Source: Euryarchaeota archaeon UBA23
GTDB lineage: Archaea; Thermoplasmatota; Poseidoniia; Poseidoniales; Thalassarchaeaceae
Direction of reading: 5' to 3'
Length of the DNA stretch: 64,000 bases
Assembly: GCA_002498725.1 (NCBI GenBank)
Contig: DAIJ01000032.1
Coordinates: 1-64,000, forward strand
The notes under the pieces were generated by a model. The model ran no database searches. It was not told the DNA's origin and saw nothing but the letters and a program-made list of their open reading frames with translations. Below are positions 1-7,633 of the stretch, in pieces. Both the position numbers and the translations under genes were made by a program. How positions within the stretch are numbered: position 1 is the first letter of the stretch; every line of letters starts with the position of its first letter.

Positions 1-412
1 TAATTGCTCCTGGTACTACAAAAAAGGAAAAAGCAATGACGCCTATTACTGAGGGGGGTTCCGCTGTGAAATCCTTGTCGAGTTTCGAAGAAACGGCTTC
101 GTCGTCGTCTCCCACGGCTGAGTCTCGGCCCCCCCACCAAGTCTGGTCCATAGACCATTTTTTCTCATGGTCTGTTTTTCCGAAACCCTCCGGAACACCC
201 CATTTCTTGATGTAGAAATCAACGGGAACAGCGCCATTTCCCCTATCTACGGCATAGTTCTCATCGTAAACATCCTCTACGACTGGTGCAGGCCCATCGT
301 ATGTCAAGTACCAATCTTCGGGGACATCTGGACCACTCTCAGTCCCATCTGGCCCAATCCAGTTATTTTTGGAAATTGGATCCTGGTCGCCATCATTATT
401 CTCAGGGCTCAT
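1..412 (-). CDS. Acidic membrane-anchored protein of unknown function (partial, 3' end outside window)
   Basis: An uninterrupted reading frame runs on the minus strand from an ATG at 412 to the window edge (137 codons, no stop). I do not recognise the family. The N-terminal two thirds is soluble and rich in Asp, Glu, Gly and Trp, with clusters such as WSMDQTWWGG. The last visible residues (VIGVIAFSFFVVPGAI) form a hydrophobic helix, so the protein is probably anchored in the membrane by a helix near residue 125. An A-rich TATA-like element on the minus strand (about 431-444) lies some 25 nt upstream of the ATG, which suggests a leaderless transcript. Other frames here (plus-strand 167-424, minus-strand 46-237) look like shadows. 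The gene is probably real; its function is unknown. Confidence 0.6.
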   Translation of the reverse strand, partial: MSPENNDGDQDPISKNNWIGPDGTESGPDVPEDWYLTYDGPAPVVEDVYDENYAVDRGNGAVPVDFYIKKWGVPEGFGKTDHEKKWSMDQTWWGGRDSAVGDDDEAVSSKLDKDFTAEPPSVIGVIAFSFFVVPGAI

Positions 413-513
413 GTATTACGATAGATGGGGCCTTTTTTATTCATTTGTCATGCACCCTATCCAAGTAGATGTGATGTAAGAAATAGTAAAGGAGTTCACT
501 CCATCGGAGATTT

Positions 514-834
514 ATGGATAAATCATCTGTGATTAGGATGTGGGTAACCAACAAAAAGAACAAGGAAATCACAGCAGAAATGAGTGAATCCATGGTGGCC
601 TTTCTTTCAAGTGCAGTTGAACATGGTTGCATTGGTTCAACATTTGCTGAAGATGACGAACGTATCATTGCGTACACAAGATGGTCAGATGAGATGAAAT
701 TGGAACAATTTCGTTCGTCTGAGGAATACAAGATCCTAGAGGGGAAAATCATCCAATCATTTGCTTCTGCAGGCTTCGAAATCGCTGACGACATCATCTT
801 CAATTCAACTGCAACAATTTTGTTCACTAACTGA
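514..834 (+). CDS. Small protein, possible ABM-like (dimeric alpha/beta barrel) fold
   Basis: A 106-residue soluble protein starting at an ATG preceded by a GGAG-like ribosome-binding site. The central part (IAYTRWSDEMKLEQFRSSEEY, about residues 47-67) resembles the strand-helix pattern of antibiotic-biosynthesis-monooxygenase-like (ABM) domains, where W.s.e....f..s.ey..l is common. The fold assignment rests on pattern only. A competing minus-strand frame (441-857) has low-complexity Ser-rich composition and is judged a shadow. The gene stands alone between divergent and small genes, so context does not help. No substrate can be inferred. Confidence 0.5.
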   Translation: MDKSSVIRMWVTNKKNKEITAEMSESMVAFLSSAVEHGCIGSTFAEDDERIIAYTRWSDEMKLEQFRSSEEYKILEGKIIQSFASAGFEIADDIIFNSTATILFTN

Positions 835-893
835 ACTAAGTGAAAATTTTTACACACCTATAAAATAATAACAAGTGCCCTATATGAAATTCC

Positions 894-1028
894 ATGCTGA
901 AACCTGGCATTCACTGGCAATGGCTGCAAGTCTGCTTAGCCTGGGCCTTATTCATGTGCCTCCTGTTCTACATCCTCAAGCAGCTAATGTTCGAAGAGGA
1001 TGCAGAGACAATTGGTGAAGACGAGTGA
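894..1028 (+). CDS. Small single-pass membrane protein (44 aa)
   Basis: A short frame encodes a 44-residue peptide: a short N-terminus with Trp residues, one hydrophobic helix (VCLAWALFMCLLFYILKQL) and a very acidic C-terminus ending EDAETIGEDE. A textbook archaeal TATA box (TATAAAAT, 859-866) lies about 30 nt upstream of the ATG, placing the expected transcription start just before this codon. An alternative ATG at 884 in another frame would lie upstream of that start. The amphipathic layout plus the promoter makes it a plausible real gene. Function unknown; small membrane subunits of this kind often belong to respiratory or transport complexes, but nothing here shows which. Confidence 0.45.
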   Translation: MLKPGIHWQWLQVCLAWALFMCLLFYILKQLMFEEDAETIGEDE

Positions 1029-1103
1029 CTACCAGTATCCTTTCTGAACCATAGAGTATCTAATTGGCAAACCAATCATAAAGGGGGCTAATTACGCTAG
1101 CAT

Positions 1104-1268
1104 ATGAAATCCATAGGTGATATCGAAGAAGATTTGGCGAACAAGGCTGAGCCAATCTTGGGATTCAAGCCGTCTTCAAAAATCAAGAGGGGACCGATTG
1201 GGATAATAATCAGCATAATTTGCATTGTAATTGTATTACTAGAATTGAACCGCTCAGGCGCAATTTAG
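1104..1268 (+). CDS. Small single-pass membrane protein (54 aa)
   Basis: A 54-residue frame from ATG 1104 to TAG 1268. The N-terminal half is charged (MKSIGDIEEDLANKAEPIL) and is followed by a basic stretch (SSKIKRGP) and a 17-residue hydrophobic helix (IGIIISIICIVIVLLEL) near the C-terminus, a tail-anchored layout with the basic residues on the cytoplasmic side. A CATAAAG TATA-like element at 1077-1083 sits about 25 nt upstream of the ATG, consistent with a leaderless mRNA, and a short inverted repeat (ATTGG-CAAA-CCAAT, 1063-1076) abuts it. Unknown function; the promoter geometry and tail-anchor pattern support a real gene. Confidence 0.4.
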   Translation: MKSIGDIEEDLANKAEPILGFKPSSKIKRGPIGIIISIICIVIVLLELNRSGAI

Positions 1269-1418
1269 AATACCATTAGTCGTTCCAAGATGATGCGAAT
1301 CTATCACCTAAGACTACTATGCCAATTATCTCAGTTTTTTGGAATCTCCTTGGAAGAAATCCAATCTTACATTACAGGTAATAATGAGTATCAAAGTAAG
1401 TAAAGTTCGAACCGCAAG

Positions 1419-2255
1419 TCAATCAGATCTCAATTGACTATTTCTCCAGTTCAAGTAAGAATATGCTGGCAAGGACCAGAATATTACAGCAGCAAACCAT
1501 GCAAAAATAGTACCCCATATTAATCCATATTTTCCTAATGTAGTCATAGCCACCAATGCATACAGCCCTACAGAACCACCACCAAGTAACATTGGAGCAG
1601 CCGCTCCTCTAGGTACAGAAGATCCTTGAGAGATCCATAATGCAACCATGGAAGTAAGGAAAATAGCAGGAAATACAGAGGCTAAGCCTGCAATCAGAGG
1701 ATAGCCAAGTCCTGCTACCCAAACTGAAATTCCAATTGCAGTAGCAGCCATAGTTCCTCTAGCAATTAGAACTGATTTACTCACTTTGTTAGTTCCAGAG
1801 GGAGTTTCTCTGGGATTCCATCCTAATGTTAATCCAAAAGCCGCAGTAAGTATTACTCCGATAGAAGCTATTTCTTTAGAACTAAAGCCTCGTGTTTTAC
1901 CTTCTTCAATAATAAAAATTGCAGACATACCTACAATGGTCCAAACTACTAGCGATGCTATTGTTGTAGAGGTCAATCCTCTATTTTTACTCGTTTCAGA
2001 TAATTTTTCAGGTAAGTAAATCCACACCGAAAGAAAAATTGCATTTACTAACATACCAGAAGGAACAACAGAAAGACTAGCCATTAGATCAGTTTCATTC
2101 TGTGCAATCGCCATCCCTATTGCCGCTGGAACAATTGTTGTAGGCATGGTTCCTAGTGCCCCTCCAATTAATCCGCCATATTTCTCAATTAGAACTGTGA
2201 CTAAAGTAGCAACCAAACCTGCTGCTAGGGCCGCAGCCATAGTTTGTTCAATCAC
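1419..2255 (-). CDS. Multi-pass membrane protein of unknown function
   Basis: A 278-residue, almost entirely hydrophobic protein with about nine predicted transmembrane helices, starting at an ATG at 2255. The first helices hold a Gly/Pro-rich stretch (GGLIGGALGTMPTTIVPAAIG, residues about 27-47). The C-terminal half repeats the general pattern (LLGGGSVGLYALVAMTTLG), suggesting an internal duplication as in many small transporters. I cannot name the family. The nitroreductase gene lies 34 bp upstream in the same direction, so they may be co-transcribed. A plus-strand frame inside (1786-2019) is a shadow. Confidence 0.6.
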   Translation of the reverse strand: MIEQTMAAALAAGLVATLVTVLIEKYGGLIGGALGTMPTTIVPAAIGMAIAQNETDLMASLSVVPSGMLVNAIFLSVWIYLPEKLSETSKNRGLTSTTIASLVVWTIVGMSAIFIIEEGKTRGFSSKEIASIGVILTAAFGLTLGWNPRETPSGTNKVSKSVLIARGTMAATAIGISVWVAGLGYPLIAGLASVFPAIFLTSMVALWISQGSSVPRGAAAPMLLGGGSVGLYALVAMTTLGKYGLIWGTIFAWFAAVIFWSLPAYSYLNWRNSQLRSD

Positions 2256-2289
2256 ATTATTGAGATGAGTAACCGGCTCATAATAGTGG

Positions 2290-3039
2290 TCATTTCGATT
2301 TATCTTTGACAGGGGCTATTATTTCTGAAGGAGGAATTCGATTAGCATTAAATGAATTTATTTTTCCATCATTTGGGTACCCTAAGCATATGCCACATAG
2401 CAAAGAATAGTTTTTACTAATTTCGAATTCTTTCCGCACAGCATCTTCCCAAATTGCTACTGCACCTTGAGCACAGGTACCTAATCCCTTTGCATGCGCC
2501 GACAACATCAGATTCTGCATGAAAAGCGCTGCATCAGAAGTTGCAAATTTCCCTAAACTTTTGTGAGTGAATAGAAAGAGTTCAACAGGCGCTCCAAAGA
2601 ATTCGTAATTTCTGGCCCAGAAAGCATCTCTTGCCTTTTTGTCATTTCTTTCCACACCAATATGCGTCAACATTTCTTTGCCTACTCTTCTCGACCGAGG
2701 CATCAAATCTTTGTGATATGGTTTGATTACTAACCAATTACTGGTTGGCAATCCCTTTCTTCTGAATATGGCTTTCAATTTAGCGAATAACCCCTCCCCG
2801 CGGGCACTTTTTATAGCCTCAAAACGGCTAAGAAAATCTTTTGAAATTCTATCTTTAACATCTTCCTTGGCTATTGCGACTACAAATGGCCTTGTGTTAC
2901 TCCAACTAGGAGATGTGAGTCCATCAGCAATGATTTCCTCTATTATTTCATCAGGAACCGGCGTTGACTTGAAATCTCTTGTTGAGCGTCTTGATGCAAC
3001 AAATGAACTGAAATTATTGGAGTCAAAATCATTGGTCAT
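2290..3039 (-). CDS. Nitroreductase-family FMN oxidoreductase
   Basis: A 249-residue protein of the nitroreductase fold, which uses FMN and NAD(P)H to reduce nitro, quinone or flavin substrates as a cytoplasmic homodimer. The FMN-phosphate-binding start (RRSTRDFKSTPVP, residues about 16-28) and the following ITSPSWSNTRPF-type motif (LTSPSWSNTRP, about 41-51) match the family. The C-terminal half holds the usual AQGAVAIWEDAVRKEF helix and the GICLGYPND turn. Start: ATG at 3039 preceded by GAGAGGGA, a good ribosome-binding site. The physiological substrate cannot be told from sequence. The membrane protein at 1419-2255 follows directly and may share the transcript. Confidence 0.85.
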   Translation of the reverse strand: MTNDFDSNNFSSFVASRRSTRDFKSTPVPDEIIEEIIADGLTSPSWSNTRPFVVAIAKEDVKDRISKDFLSRFEAIKSARGEGLFAKLKAIFRRKGLPTSNWLVIKPYHKDLMPRSRRVGKEMLTHIGVERNDKKARDAFWARNYEFFGAPVELFLFTHKSLGKFATSDAALFMQNLMLSAHAKGLGTCAQGAVAIWEDAVRKEFEISKNYSLLCGICLGYPNDGKINSFNANRIPPSEIIAPVKDKSK

Positions 3040-3090
3040 TTCATTCCCTCTCTACTTATCCGAAGTAATATTATCAATAAATTACTGTAT

Positions 3091-3246
3091 CTACTCAATG
3101 TCATGTCCAACGTGACCTGTAATCTCATCCCAACATTCTTCTTCAGGATCTTTAACAACTCCTTCATCTGTTAGACAAGGATGATGGTTTGTGAAAATAT
3201 CTTCATGAGTTAACCAAGGTCTTACAACCCATGCAGTGACCTTCAT
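3091..3246 (-). CDS. Small hypothetical protein (51 aa)
   Basis: An open minus-strand frame of 51 residues (ATG 3246 to TAG 3091) lies in the otherwise empty gap between the nitroreductase and gatD. It has balanced composition and looks protein-like: an N-terminal strand-like segment (MKVTAWVVRPWLTHEDIF), two Cys, several His (TNHHPC, GHVGHD) and an acidic end. The frame stays open upstream for 21 further codons to a TGA, so a non-ATG start (for example TTG) is possible. The His/Cys spacing could bind a metal but matches no family I know. Moderate to low confidence that it is expressed. Confidence 0.35.
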   Translation of the reverse strand: MKVTAWVVRPWLTHEDIFTNHHPCLTDEGVVKDPEEECWDEITGHVGHDIE

Positions 3247-3338
3247 TGTATTGGCCAAAATAGATTCTTCAGATAAACTCGGCCCTTTGATGATCTTGAG
3301 CCGTTTATTTCATTGAGTAGTGCTTAGACGCGGAGTCA

Positions 3339-4685
3339 ATGGTGGATTGGCCAGAACCGGGTACTTCGGTTAAGGTAGTTGTAAAGACTTGGTCTGGAAT
3401 TGCCGAACATGAAGGCCTTTCACTTCCTAGTGCAGGACCAAATTTGGTTACTATGAAGTTAGCTAATGGATACAATGTTAGTTATCCAGAGTCATACATA
3501 GAATCAGTTGAATTGATTGAAGATATTCAGATAGTTGTTGAAGAAGAAACACAACCATCTCCACAAGATGAATCACTACCTCTTGTCCATCTAATACACA
3601 CTGGTGGAACAATTGCGTCAAAGGTTGATTATGCAACTGGGGCAGTTACTGCTAGATTTGAGCCACATGAATTATTGGATGCAGTACCCGAATTGAGATC
3701 AATAGCTAGGATACGAGCAATCAAGTTAGGAAATATGTGGTCAGATGATATTCGCCCCAGACACTGGAATCGTATGCTCCAAGCCACATCTGAAGCATTT
3801 TCAGAGGGAGCGGTTGGAGTTGTAATAACTCATGGTACTGACACTTTACATTTGAGTTCAGCCGCAATGGCATACGGTTGGGCTGGAAATGGGGGGAGAC
3901 CTCCTGGAAGAATAGCCCTTACCGGATCTCAGCGTTCACCAGATAGAGGATCCAGTGATGCGGCAGAGAATCTAATTGCAGCAGTACATTGGGCCGCTAA
4001 TGGGCCTAATCCAACAGGCTACAGAGATTCAAGTGTAGTAATCCTACATGATTCTTCTTCTGATGGAAAATGTGCAGTACTCCCGGGCGTCTCATGTCGG
4101 AAATATCACTCATCTAGAAGAGATGCTTTCCGCGCAATTAATCAGGGTCCAATTGCATATATTCTGAACGATGGTAACGGTCCAAGTATAGAGATGGCAG
4201 AACATGAACCGGCTGACGCCAGAGTAGAAGCGATATCTCCGATGTTATTCGATGAGAAAATCAGAATTGCACAGTTGATTGCAGACCCTCACCTTCATCC
4301 AGATCAAGTTAGAGTCACAATGGATGGCGGTTTTGATGCCATTTTGTTCCATGGAACTGGATTGGGACATTTGCCATTAATGGATCCACAGGAAGATTCT
4401 CCAGAAAATACGAGACTCAGATTAATGATTCAGGAATTCTGCGAATCTGAAGGTGTTGCAGTAGTTGTGGCTAATACGATTGAGGGCCCGATAAATCTCA
4501 ATGTATATGCGAAAGGCCGTGAGCAACAAGAGATAGGAATCATTGGTCATGGCTCAATGTGTCCTCCTTCATCAGGTCTCGTTAAATTACATCATTTACT
4601 TAGTCGAGGCGGAGGTCGTGAGATGGTCAAATCTGGATGGTCAGAAGATCTGTGTGGAGAGAACCCTCATGATTCTCGCGAGTGA
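3339..4685 (+). CDS. gatD: Glutamyl-tRNA(Gln) amidotransferase subunit D
   Basis: GatD is the asparaginase-like subunit of the archaeal GatDE amidotransferase, which releases ammonia from glutamine so that GatE can convert Glu-tRNA(Gln) to Gln-tRNA(Gln). The 448 residues show the GatD-specific N-terminal barrel (about 1-75) followed by the L-asparaginase domain. The first catalytic Thr lies in HTGGTIAS (about 87-94) and the second Thr-Asp pair in THGTDTL (about 164-170). The GNGPSIEM... linker and the C-terminal FHGTGLGHLP motif also fit. Length is normal for GatD. Start: ATG 3339, just after GGAG; a TTTATTT TATA-like element lies about 30 nt upstream. gatE is not in this window. The next gene begins at or within 6 bp of the stop. 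Confidence 0.93.
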   Translation: MVDWPEPGTSVKVVVKTWSGIAEHEGLSLPSAGPNLVTMKLANGYNVSYPESYIESVELIEDIQIVVEEETQPSPQDESLPLVHLIHTGGTIASKVDYATGAVTARFEPHELLDAVPELRSIARIRAIKLGNMWSDDIRPRHWNRMLQATSEAFSEGAVGVVITHGTDTLHLSSAAMAYGWAGNGGRPPGRIALTGSQRSPDRGSSDAAENLIAAVHWAANGPNPTGYRDSSVVILHDSSSDGKCAVLPGVSCRKYHSSRRDAFRAINQGPIAYILNDGNGPSIEMAEHEPADARVEAISPMLFDEKIRIAQLIADPHLHPDQVRVTMDGGFDAILFHGTGLGHLPLMDPQEDSPENTRLRLMIQEFCESEGVAVVVANTIEGPINLNVYAKGREQQEIGIIGHGSMCPPSSGLVKLHHLLSRGGGREMVKSGWSEDLCGENPHDSRE

Positions 4686-4690
4686 TTTTC

Positions 4691-5779
4691 ATGTCATCTC
4701 CGTATAACTCATTTGTATTTCCTAGAACTGGTTTAGAAGTCCGTAATCGTTCCGTAGTTGCGGCTATGACAAATAAGCAGAGTAATCCGGATGGAACTCT
4801 TTCAGATGATGAGATCAATTGGCTACTTCGTAGAGCAGAGGGTGGATTTGGAATAGTAACAACAGCCGCCACGCACGTCGTTTCAGAGGGCCAAGGCTGG
4901 GATGGAGAGATGGGCGTCTGGGGTGACCATCAATTGCCTGGTTTGACCCGTTTAGCGACTGGAATCAATGAACACGGAGCAGTTTCCTTAGCGCAGATTT
5001 TCCATGGTGGAATGCGCTGTCCTCAGAGACTGACAGGAGTCCAGCCTGTATCTGCGAGTATCAATCCAACAAGCGATTCAGATAACGGTGAAACAAGGGC
5101 ATTGGAAGATTCTGAGATCGAGGAATTAATCGAGGCTTTTGCCATAGCGGCAGCTCGTTGCGAAAAAGCCGGTTTTGATGGGGTTGAGATACATGGTGCT
5201 CATGGATATCTTGTCTGCCAATTCCTAGGAATCGAGACCAATCGTAGAGAGGATAGGTGGGGCGGCTCACTAGAGAATAGAGCCCGCTTCTTGCTTCAAA
5301 TCATTGAGAGAATTAGGGAGGTTACTGACGATGATTTCCTGCTTGGAGTTCGGATATCTCCAGAGTACGAAAAAATCGGAGTCTTGCTTGAAGACTCTCT
5401 AGACTTAGTCGATATGCTGGTAGAATCAGGCATAGATTTCCTACACATTTCTTGTTGGGATTGCTTCACCCCACCTGCCCATCATGATGATTCTCGAATG
5501 TTGACAGAAATCTTCGCTGAGCGTCTTGCAAATAGATTGCCAATGATTACCTGTGGAGCTGTTTGGTCGACCGCTCAAGCGCAGGAAGTTATGAATCAGG
5601 GTGCTGATTTGGTCGCCGTCGCTCGTTCAGCAATTGGTCATGCAAATTGGGCAAGTCATCTAGGTGACTCAGAATACGATCCACAACGCCCGCCGTTCAC
5701 TGCTGAGCATCTCTTGGATGAGGGACTCAGCGAGAAATTTGTTGACTACATGCGGGCTTGGCAAGGATTCGTAGTTTGA
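4691..5779 (+). CDS. Old Yellow Enzyme-family NADH:flavin oxidoreductase
   Basis: A TIM-barrel FMN enzyme of the OYE / 2,4-dienoyl-CoA reductase family, which reduces activated C=C bonds. Signatures: the N-terminal NRSVVAAMTN (about 16-25), the catalytic EIHGAHGYL (about 164-172) with its HxxH-type pair, and TNRREDRWGGSLENRARF, the family hallmark. At about 360 residues it is the single-domain form: the C-terminal Fe-S and FAD/NAD domains of full dienoyl-CoA reductase are absent. An ATG at 4691 is preferred; a GTG at 4682 overlaps the gatD stop. It is tightly coupled to gatD and followed 49 bp later by the carboxyltransferase gene. Substrate unknown. Confidence 0.85.
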   Translation: MSSPYNSFVFPRTGLEVRNRSVVAAMTNKQSNPDGTLSDDEINWLLRRAEGGFGIVTTAATHVVSEGQGWDGEMGVWGDHQLPGLTRLATGINEHGAVSLAQIFHGGMRCPQRLTGVQPVSASINPTSDSDNGETRALEDSEIEELIEAFAIAAARCEKAGFDGVEIHGAHGYLVCQFLGIETNRREDRWGGSLENRARFLLQIIERIREVTDDDFLLGVRISPEYEKIGVLLEDSLDLVDMLVESGIDFLHISCWDCFTPPAHHDDSRMLTEIFAERLANRLPMITCGAVWSTAQAQEVMNQGADLVAVARSAIGHANWASHLGDSEYDPQRPPFTAEHLLDEGLSEKFVDYMRAWQGFVV

Positions 5780-5828
5780 GTCGTTTTGGCCGCTTCTATG
5801 AATAACCGTTTGTCATTTGGAGTAGATA

Positions 5829-7379
5829 ATGGCGGGCTCTTCGGATTCGGATAATCTCGATGCAATGCGTCAAGAAGCACTCAATGCAGCCGACCGGATA
5901 AGTATGCAAAATCTACGAAAATCAGGTCGTCAGACCGCTCGAGAACGTATCTCAATTCTTCTTGATTCTGATTCATTCATCGAGGTTGATGCCTTTGTTC
6001 AACATCGATCAGGCGACTTCAACATGCATTTACATCGACCATTTGGAGACGGTGTTGTAGCGGGTCATGGAAAGATAGATGGCAGAAGAGTAGTATGTTT
6101 TTCACAAGATTATGCAATTTTTGATGGAACTATGGGTGAAATGCATGCTAGGAAGATTGCAAAGGTCGCCGAATTTGCCGAAAAATCACAATTACCACTA
6201 ATTGGTATTTGGGATGGAGACGGGCAGAGGGTGCATGATGGCGTCCCATCTTTAGGAGCCACAGGAGAATTACTCGATATTTTGGTCGCCTGTTCTGGTC
6301 GAGTTCCAATTTTTTCAATAATTTTAGGAACAGTTTCTGGAGTCAGTGCTCTAGCAGCTGGCCTTTCTGACTTCGTTATTCTCTCAGATGATCATGGACA
6401 GATGTTCATGCGATCACCTTATTTTATTCCAGAAATCACTTCTGGTGAACTCACTCAAGAAAGTCTCGGTGGAGCAAATGCTCATGCAAGCAGATCAGGA
6501 CTTGCCTGTATGGTTGCAGAAGATGAAGAAGATGCGATTCTTTCTGCAATAGAAATTCTTTCTTATCTCCCAGATCACACTCTAGCAGAACCCGAATTTT
6601 TACCTAGTTCGGATTCTCCAGATAGGACTTGTAAGGAACTAAACAAAATAGTTCCTGCGGATTCAAACCGTCCATATGATATGAGGAAAGTAATCACTGA
6701 AGTAGTAGATGAAGGTAGATTCTTAGAACTCTTCCAGACATATGCTGAGAATATAGTAATAGGATTTGCGAGATTAGATGGGAAGTCAATTGGGGTTGTC
6801 GGGAATCAACCAAAAATACTAGCAGGTTGTCTAGATATTGATGCATCAGTTAAGGCAGCACGTTTCATACGTACTTGTGACGCTTTCAATATCCCAGTTG
6901 TCACATTTGTAGATGTTCCTGGGTTTTTGCCAGGAACTGTGCAAGAGTGGGGTGGAATTATTCGTCATGGCGCTAAATTGCTCTATGCTTATGCTGAAGC
7001 CACAATTCCAAAACTTACTGTAGTAACTAGAAAGGCATACGGAGGTGCCTATCTTGCCATGTCATGCAAACACCTTCGCTCAGATTACAACATATCTTGG
7101 CCTACAGGAGAATTAGCCGTGATGGGTGCTGAAGGGGCTGTAAATATCATCCACAGGGCAGAATTAGCAGAGGCAGAAGATCCTCAATCAACACATTCCG
7201 AACTTGTTGAGGAATATCGAAGAAAGTTCGGTGACCCCTATGTTGCTGCCCGAAATGGGTGGCTTGACGATGTAATTGAACCTGAACAAACTCGTCACAA
7301 ATTGATTCAGGCTCTCAGACCTCTAAGTAGTAAGAGGGAATGGATCCCCCCGAAAAAGCATGGTAACATACCACTTTGA
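5829..7379 (+). CDS. Acyl-CoA carboxylase carboxyltransferase subunit (PccB/AccD-like)
   Basis: A biotin-dependent carboxyltransferase of the propionyl/acetyl-CoA carboxylase beta family, transferring CO2 from carboxybiotin to acyl-CoA. The 516 residues contain the two crotonase-like halves. The N-half carries TARERISILLDSDSF (about 38-52), the GRRVVCFSQDYAIFDGTMGE region and an oxyanion Gly-rich turn. The C-half carries DVPGFLPGTVQEWGGIIRHG (about 361-380) and RKAYGGAYLAMSCK (about 400-413), both hallmarks. Start ATG 5829 follows a TTTGGAG ribosome-binding site. The biotin carboxylase and biotin carrier subunits are not nearby, so they must be encoded elsewhere. Whether it acts on propionyl-CoA, acetyl-CoA or methylmalonyl-CoA cannot be told. 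Confidence 0.9.
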   Translation: MAGSSDSDNLDAMRQEALNAADRISMQNLRKSGRQTARERISILLDSDSFIEVDAFVQHRSGDFNMHLHRPFGDGVVAGHGKIDGRRVVCFSQDYAIFDGTMGEMHARKIAKVAEFAEKSQLPLIGIWDGDGQRVHDGVPSLGATGELLDILVACSGRVPIFSIILGTVSGVSALAAGLSDFVILSDDHGQMFMRSPYFIPEITSGELTQESLGGANAHASRSGLACMVAEDEEDAILSAIEILSYLPDHTLAEPEFLPSSDSPDRTCKELNKIVPADSNRPYDMRKVITEVVDEGRFLELFQTYAENIVIGFARLDGKSIGVVGNQPKILAGCLDIDASVKAARFIRTCDAFNIPVVTFVDVPGFLPGTVQEWGGIIRHGAKLLYAYAEATIPKLTVVTRKAYGGAYLAMSCKHLRSDYNISWPTGELAVMGAEGAVNIIHRAELAEAEDPQSTHSELVEEYRRKFGDPYVAARNGWLDDVIEPEQTRHKLIQALRPLSSKREWIPPKKHGNIPL

Positions 7380-7402
7380 ATATATTTACACTCCCACAAG
7401 TG

Positions 7403-7633
7403 ATGGCAATGGTTGAAGATCAAAAGGAAGACCAATGGTGGGATTTGGGCCCAGAGGGAATCCCTTGGGAAAGGTATCCTGGCGTTGTTACTTGGGATAT
7501 TGACCATGCCTCTAATGTTCGTTTTCTCATGACAGTTCAACATCTTGAAACGAGTGAAAAAATATTCCATAATGTGAATTATCGGCATAACACTCAAGTC
7601 AAGAGCCATGTTCCGCAAATCTATGAGCAATAG
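7403..7633 (+). CDS. Small acidic hypothetical protein
   Basis: A 76-residue protein (from ATG 7403) with an acidic, Trp-rich N-terminus (EDQKEDQWWDLGPEGIPWERYPG) and a more basic, His/Asn-containing C-terminus. No family recognised. The frame extends upstream to a TTG at 7376 that would overlap the carboxyltransferase stop (TTGA), so translational coupling from that start is possible. The last 26 bases overlap the start of the next gene in another frame. Its position directly after the carboxyltransferase suggests it is an operon passenger, possibly an accessory subunit, but that is inference. Confidence 0.5.
   Translation: MAMVEDQKEDQWWDLGPEGIPWERYPGVVTWDIDHASNVRFLMTVQHLETSEKIFHNVNYRHNTQVKSHVPQIYEQ

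Noticed and set aside
441..857. Minus-strand frame of 138 codons opposite the small ABM-like gene
   Set aside because: Composition is Ser-rich and helix-poor, no ribosome-binding site, and the opposite frame has the better protein pattern.
1290..1403. 37-codon plus-strand frame (MMRIYHLRLLC...)
   Set aside because: No promoter or ribosome-binding site and no recognisable pattern; kept out as probable chance frame although the end FFGISLEEIQ looks helical.
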